A stretch of 64,000 bases of DNA from Struthio camelus (lineage: Eukaryota > Chordata > Aves > Struthioniformes > Struthionidae): contig NC_090945.1 of NCBI RefSeq assembly GCF_040807025.1, forward strand, positions 72,613,088 through 72,677,087. The letters are read 5' to 3'. The notes under the pieces are model-generated. The model did not search any database, was not told the origin of the DNA, and worked only from the letters and a program-made list of their open reading frames with translations. The position numbers and the translations under genes were made by a program. Of this stretch, positions 58,570 through 64,000 are shown in pieces. The number at the start of each line of letters is the position of its first letter. The first letter of the stretch is position 1.

Positions 58570-61438
58570 CCTGAAACAAAACTCTGTGGTAGTAATCTCA
58601 TTCAGGTTTATAAGCAGGTTTTTTTACCATCGTCCTTCACCACCTCTTACCATTTATGCATCCTATCGGGTCAGTTTTTCATACCTTTTGATCTTGTATA
58701 ACAACTGGATAACAGAGGTAGAGGGAACACTGTCAGGTGCTAAAGGGTCAAAGAAAGAAAGCAAGAGAAAAAAGGTGTTTGTTGATATGAAAACTGTAAA
58801 TTTAGCAGTACTTGAATCAGAATTTTTAGCTAGTAGGCTTTTGTGTTGATTCGGTTGCTGTTTTGGATAATATGCTTAACATACATAAACAGGTCTTTAA
58901 GTACCTAGATAGAGCTAAGACTGAGTTCATATTTTTTGTCCTCTCAGGAAACTTTTCCAGTACTAACCTCTGAAACCACTTACTGTTCACCAAAAAGGTG
59001 AATTCTTAGAGGCAGACTAGGTGAAGTAGAATTGTAGCAACAGGAAAGGAAGAGGAAACATATTTCATGGTGCGAGACAAGGAAATTGTAAGAACAAGGA
59101 GCCCATAAAATGTCTTAAAGTAAATGGGAGAATGGATAGATGAGGAAAAAAAAAATCAATAAAAACCTTCAAAAGATGTCTGCAAAGCTAAGTAAAAGCT
59201 TTTATATTAGCCATTGATTCAGGAGTCTGAGGCAGAAAAAGGCTAGCACAAGGTATTGGCTTCAGTTAGTAAAGCACTTGCTATTATGCTAAGAAAGAAA
59301 AGTCTAGGAGAAAATTCTGGGCCTGTCTCACCCACCCAAAAAATCAGCCTTTGTCATACATGGATGCTGTACAGTGTCAGCAGCTGTTTATACCTTCCTT
59401 CCTGTTTATACCTTCATCAACAGTCAAAGGCCATCAAAAGGGCTGAAGATCAAACATATATAAGTGTACTTCATGATCTGTATTTGTACACTAATGTCTT
59501 GAGAGATCATTACATGGCCACTGCAAAGAAAAATAGAACATAGAGAAAAATTACATTTTGAGCACCATGTACAATGCAGGCAGAATTCCTGTGTTAGTCT
59601 TCATTCATTTTGTCATCTCATTTCACGGTGATTTGAATGTGTCCAAATGGATTTCTCTTGAGTGCTGCATGCATTTTAGAGGAAAAAGATTCTGTTTGTC
59701 AGTAGAAATAGGCAAAAAAAAAAAAAAAGTTGTGATATACAAATATGAGAAAGAGATATTAAAGTGTAAAAATAAAGGAGGAAATGTTCGTTCTCTGCTC
59801 TTCCAAAAGAGCATAGTGAAAGATGGGACAATCAAATGTTCATTTACAGAGTTAAATAATTGCATCTCAAATTCTCAATACAACTTTTTTGTGTATGTTT
59901 TTGACTGTTAAAAGAATTCATCAGCTTCCCTTTATTTCTTGCTAGTAGTGTTAGTCTGCACATCCTATCAGATACCAATAAACTTGCATTCTTTTCAGCC
60001 TGTATTCATGTTGTCTTAGAGGAAGATGATCTCACGGTGTGTTTAAAAGTACCTTTTTTCTAATAAAACAAATACATGTGAGAGTTGGGCCTGATTCTGT
60101 AATGGTAAATATTTTACTAAAATCCTGAGCGTAACCATACAAAATGAAGCTAGCTAGGATTTTATTGCTAGTAGAGGTGAGTTAGTCTTTTACAAATACA
60201 TACTATTGCCTGGACAAGTGATTTCTATCTCTGAAGACTGATTTTGGTCACATACATGGCATTAAATTGCCACTGAGGAAAAAAAGTAGCAATAATTAGA
60301 GCTAGAAAACTGCATTTTGCATTATAATGCACATGCATGCATATGAACAAGCAACTTATCAGCTGACGATTTATGTTGTATGTTCTCAGAGTTTCAAGAC
60401 AGACTGAGTGGTAATTACTTCAGGGTAGAAACTCAGAAATAGTTAGGTGATGCAACAGCTAACCTGTCTAGAAATGTCTAGAAAAATCCAAACAGCCAAA
60501 TTTAGATAACCTGATGCTGATGAGGAACAGCAGAACCTGGAGATGAAATCTGATGGAGTAGGCAGAGCCTAATTCACACCTGCATGTGTTGAAATAAAGG
60601 GAAGCTTACACCTTCTCATGTATTTTTTCAGACAGTCAAAACCAAACACAAATATAATTTTGGGGGGGTACTTGAGATGCCCTTTTAGATTACTCTCCTG
60701 GTTATGAGGACCTACCTCCTTCTGTGCTGACTCTAGCACTTGTCAAACTTCTTTTTAAGGCAATTTAGTTCAATACATTGAGGGAAAATCTTATTTTTTT
60801 TTCTAAGTTTTCTGCTGGCTTGGTGGTAGACTAAGGAGCAAAAATGCTTCTGAATCCAGATCCCATCCCTGATTCTTGTGATCCTATTGGGGATTGAGTG
60901 CTTTTGTTAATATAAATGGGAAGAACGTGCACTGCAATGACAGTTACATATCAGTTTACAACACCACAATCAAACACACTCTCACTCCAGAATTTTAGAA
61001 TTCTACTTGGCAAAAATTACTCTTTTGAAGACAGTAAGTCAAGGAAGTTTTTAGGAAAGTACAGTAAGACAAAAGATGTAAGATGATGGAGGATCAGGCT
61101 GGATGATTTTATATTTTGGAAGAAAGTGTTTTGTTGTTCTACTAGTTGCCGTTTCCGGTTGCACTGGAAAGCGAAATTAAATAAGCACCACCATCTAGCT
61201 AGTATCTGAGTTTTCCTTTTACAACTGTGAGAAAGTGATTTGGACAGCCAGCAAGTTCACTTGTGCATGTAGGTGCGGAAGCACTTTCACAGATCTGGAC
61301 AGTGGTGATGTTTAGAGCGAGAACGTAGCCATCGTGTCTTTACGAAGGGACAACAGCCTCTTCCACGTTGAGGCAGTGTGTACTTTAAAATATGATTTCT
61401 ACTCTTTCACGTCTTTGCTAAAACAATTCAACAAAAAT

Positions 61439-61891
61439 ATGGGAGGCAGGTTTTTGTCTAAAACTTGCCATTGTTACATTTACAAGTTCTTGCCTTTTTT
61501 GCTATCTCATATGGCAAGGTTGTCTGAATCTAGACTTTATCGACAAGATTTCCTTACTCAATCAGACCTCAGCGAGGGTTTTGATTTTATTTTAGTAGTG
61601 ATGCATTCCACCTTAAAGTCTGAGAATAGTAGTTTAATGGGCAGCCATGCAAAGATAAGATTTTTGTTATCATCCTGTAGATCTCCTGAAGTTTACAAAG
61701 AAGCAGAGCTGTCCTGTAACTTTAAAGATGATGATTTCAGAAAACTCCAAGTTATTTCAGGAACTTTAAAAGGACTTCTGGAGAGAAGTCAGTTATATTA
61801 CTTCTGCTGTATCTCAAACATATTATGGAGTAAAAGCAGTTTCTGTACAAAAGATCTCATGAGAAGGTCAAAACATACAGTCTCTACCTGA
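61439..61891 (+). other. 150-codon open frame of unknown meaning
   Basis: An ATG-initiated frame (MGGRFLSKTCHCYIYKF at the start) runs to a stop at 61891, and stays open about 35 codons further upstream without an ATG. The length is unusual for such AT-rich DNA. No domain, signal peptide or family was recognised; the composition (Ser, Leu, Phe, Lys rich) is compatible with a chance frame. Confidence 0.15.
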
Positions 61892-64000
61892 AGACCAGAC
61901 ATTTCTAAGTCTGCTAGAATAATTTAGAAAAAGGCGGGATAAATTTAAAAAAAGCATATGATTGAGAAAGGATTATGCTCTGTGATCTGCAGTTTGGCAA
62001 AGAAGAAAAAAATCCAATGTAAGCAAAAAGCTTTAAGGTGTTTCAACACTTACTCTGTGAGAACGTAAAAGCAGTAAGATACAGGTGCAAAAGCAATTGT
62101 ATCCCAGTAAGCACAAAGTTACTACTAAAATTTCTTCTAGTTCAGGTGAAATTTAGAATTCAATATAAAATAACACTTCCTGTAAAAGTACTAATGGGAA
62201 ACATAATATGCTTTTCTTGGCTGACAGAGCAGAAAAGAAACTTAGAGGACTTACTCTTGCTTTTTCTTGAAAGCTGGATTGTGAGAAGAAAGGGATGAAT
62301 GTTGAATATATTGATTGAGATATCTGGTAACCTGTGAATACAGCTCAATGTATAGAACAATACGCCTTTTTTGCTTATCTTCCACCAAAAGTTTAATATT
62401 TGCTCTCTTATTTCCTTAATAAAGGTGAGAGTTACACCTTAAAAAGTTTCCGAATGAAATAATGTATTCGGTCTCTGTGTCTTTTGGTCATCAACTATAA
62501 TCCACTACTCAGGATCTGACTACATTGTACTGATGCAATTGCATTATAGCACCAGGTGGGAGGATCATTTTTCACTAAGAAAAAAGAAAGAACTACTCTA
62601 AAGCACAAGTACAGTGAAGTGCTGAGCACAACAAATAAGTAGCCATCCTTTGAAGCCTTTCTCTTTTAATGATTACACTCCCTATTTAAATGCGTATGCT
62701 GTACTTATTAGGAAAGACACTGTCGTTCAACAATTTTCTAATTTACAATACTTATTCCTTCCCCTTACCAGACAGTCCATTTCCAATACACTATTTTAGA
62801 AAGGCAAATATTAGCAATAAGGTGTATTTGATAATGGAGCTATGTTATGCTGTTTATAAAATCACAGCACAAACATTCTGGAGCATTTTGTAAAGCTGTG
62901 TTATTATTACCTGATGGTTTCTCAACAGTTTATTATTACACACAATATATATAAAAATTACTACTGTTATTACTACAAAAAGGACAATGAAAGCTCAACA
63001 TATAATTTCTGGAAAACACACTAAAAAGTTTTCTCATGATTTGGTCAGTTTGTCACAAATGCTAAATGAAGCTTTATACAAACATTTTCTTGACAGTAAC
63101 TTTTCAGTACCTTGGCCCATGTTACATTAAAGAAATTTCCGGTAGTTACAGGACTCAGTAAATGCTAGAAAACTGTTAAGGAAAATTACTAAAATTAGTT
63201 TTATCTGTTTTCACATTTCACCTTCTTTGAAATGGAAGAATAAGACATATAGTTACAAAATGCATATTTAATAGTTATAAAAACTTAAAAGCATGTAAAA
63301 GTCTTTTAATATTAAAGGACATAAGTAAAAAATCGCCAGTTCTTGTCAGTAAAATAACTATTTACCTTTTTATTTAGATATATTCTATACAAACTACGTT
63401 AAAATAATAGCTTTAATGTTACACATTCATGCATTTAAATTAGAAAATGCCCAAAGCAGAACTGACAGTCATGTTCCCTTATGTACTTTTTTTAGTTACA
63501 TGCTTTATAGTAGCTTTCCTGCCTCAGCAAAAGTTTGGAGAGCCTCCCTGTCTTTTCCTTAGAAAGTAAAATGACAGCTGCAAAATAGTAACGTGCCTTT
63601 CTGAATATTACTATTGATTCCCAGAGAGAAAAACACAAAAAAAGATGAGTGTCTTTCAGCCGTGTGATTCTGCTGTACTGCCATGGCCTAATGCCGTTCA
63701 GCAATACCCCTTTGTTCTGAAAGCATAAACATAGTACAGTAACTAGAAACTTAATAGTGGAAAAGATGATGCTGCTCTAAAAATATCTGGGCTAAAGAAC
63801 TTCAGGAGGTGCTGTAGGTCCTCAGCCTTTTGGTTTGTTTGATGTTCAGACACTAACACTTAGGTCTTACTTTAATGAACGGTGCATTACTAGTATTATC
63901 TGAACTGCACAGCAAGCTTGTGTACCAAGAGATAAGGTCTGTTAGATCTGGGAAGATATCAGAGTAGAAAACAATGCAGGAGTGTCCTAAGAGAGCTGTT

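Larger units (their letters stand above)
53561..64000. other. Region upstream of TMEM128 without a recognised gene
   Basis: About 10 kb, mostly AT-rich. By vertebrate synteny LYAR would be expected next, on the same strand, but no LYAR zinc-finger or C-terminal block was found here. Present are unassigned open frames at 61439-61891 and 62038-62298 (plus), a possible terminal exon at 58308-58444 (minus) and an A-run near 58552-58569. Confidence 0.5.

Noticed and set aside
1-64000. Endogenous retrovirus or LTR elements
   Set aside because: No paired terminal repeats or recognisable gag, pol or env blocks were seen. Solitary, diverged LTRs could be missed by eye.
1-64000. CRISPR arrays, bacterial operons, tRNA or rRNA genes
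   Set aside because: The window is vertebrate nuclear DNA; no spaced direct repeats and no tRNA A/B box pair with a cloverleaf were noticed.

Overview
This looks like a piece of a bird (or at least archosaur) nuclear chromosome. The evidence is a well-preserved CR1 LINE tail with the avian-type ATTCTRTG-like terminal octamers, several older CR1 remnants, AT-rich non-coding DNA broken by sharp CpG islands, and three recognisable vertebrate genes with compact spliced structure. Species or order cannot be fixed from the sequence.

Layout. Positions 1-9.6 kb are 3' flank of the first gene, with one CR1 copy (5481-6195) and a small GC-rich islet with a perfect hairpin (8099-8124). DRD5 (D1B/D5 dopamine receptor, intronless coding region, minus strand, 9623-11077) sits at the edge of a large CpG island reaching about 12.2 kb. 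From 12.2 to 27.6 kb I see no gene; it holds scattered GC-enriched blocks, short tandem repeats and two CTCF-like motifs. OTOP1 (otopetrin-1 proton channel, minus strand, six coding exons, 27640-41985) follows. Every splice site is GT-AG, and phases join into a 576-residue protein. From 42.0 to 47.2 kb is intergenic DNA with a CR1 tail and a striking G-rich minisatellite (46641-46799). TMEM128 (minus strand, four coding exons, 47158-53403, 174 residues) begins in a CpG-island promoter. From 53.5 to 64 kb I find no recognisable gene, only a few unexplained open frames and one possible terminal exon.

All three genes are transcribed leftwards, but nothing suggests a common function: DRD5 is a Gs-coupled neuronal receptor, OTOP1 a proton channel of inner ear and taste cells, TMEM128 a small four-span membrane protein of unknown role. 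The order DRD5-OTOP1-TMEM128 joins loci that lie megabases apart on human 4p16. I found no clearly new biological system here. The best leads are the expanded second extracellular loop of DRD5, the G-rich minisatellite, the CTCF-like site between DRD5 and OTOP1, and a possible unassigned exon near 58.4 kb.
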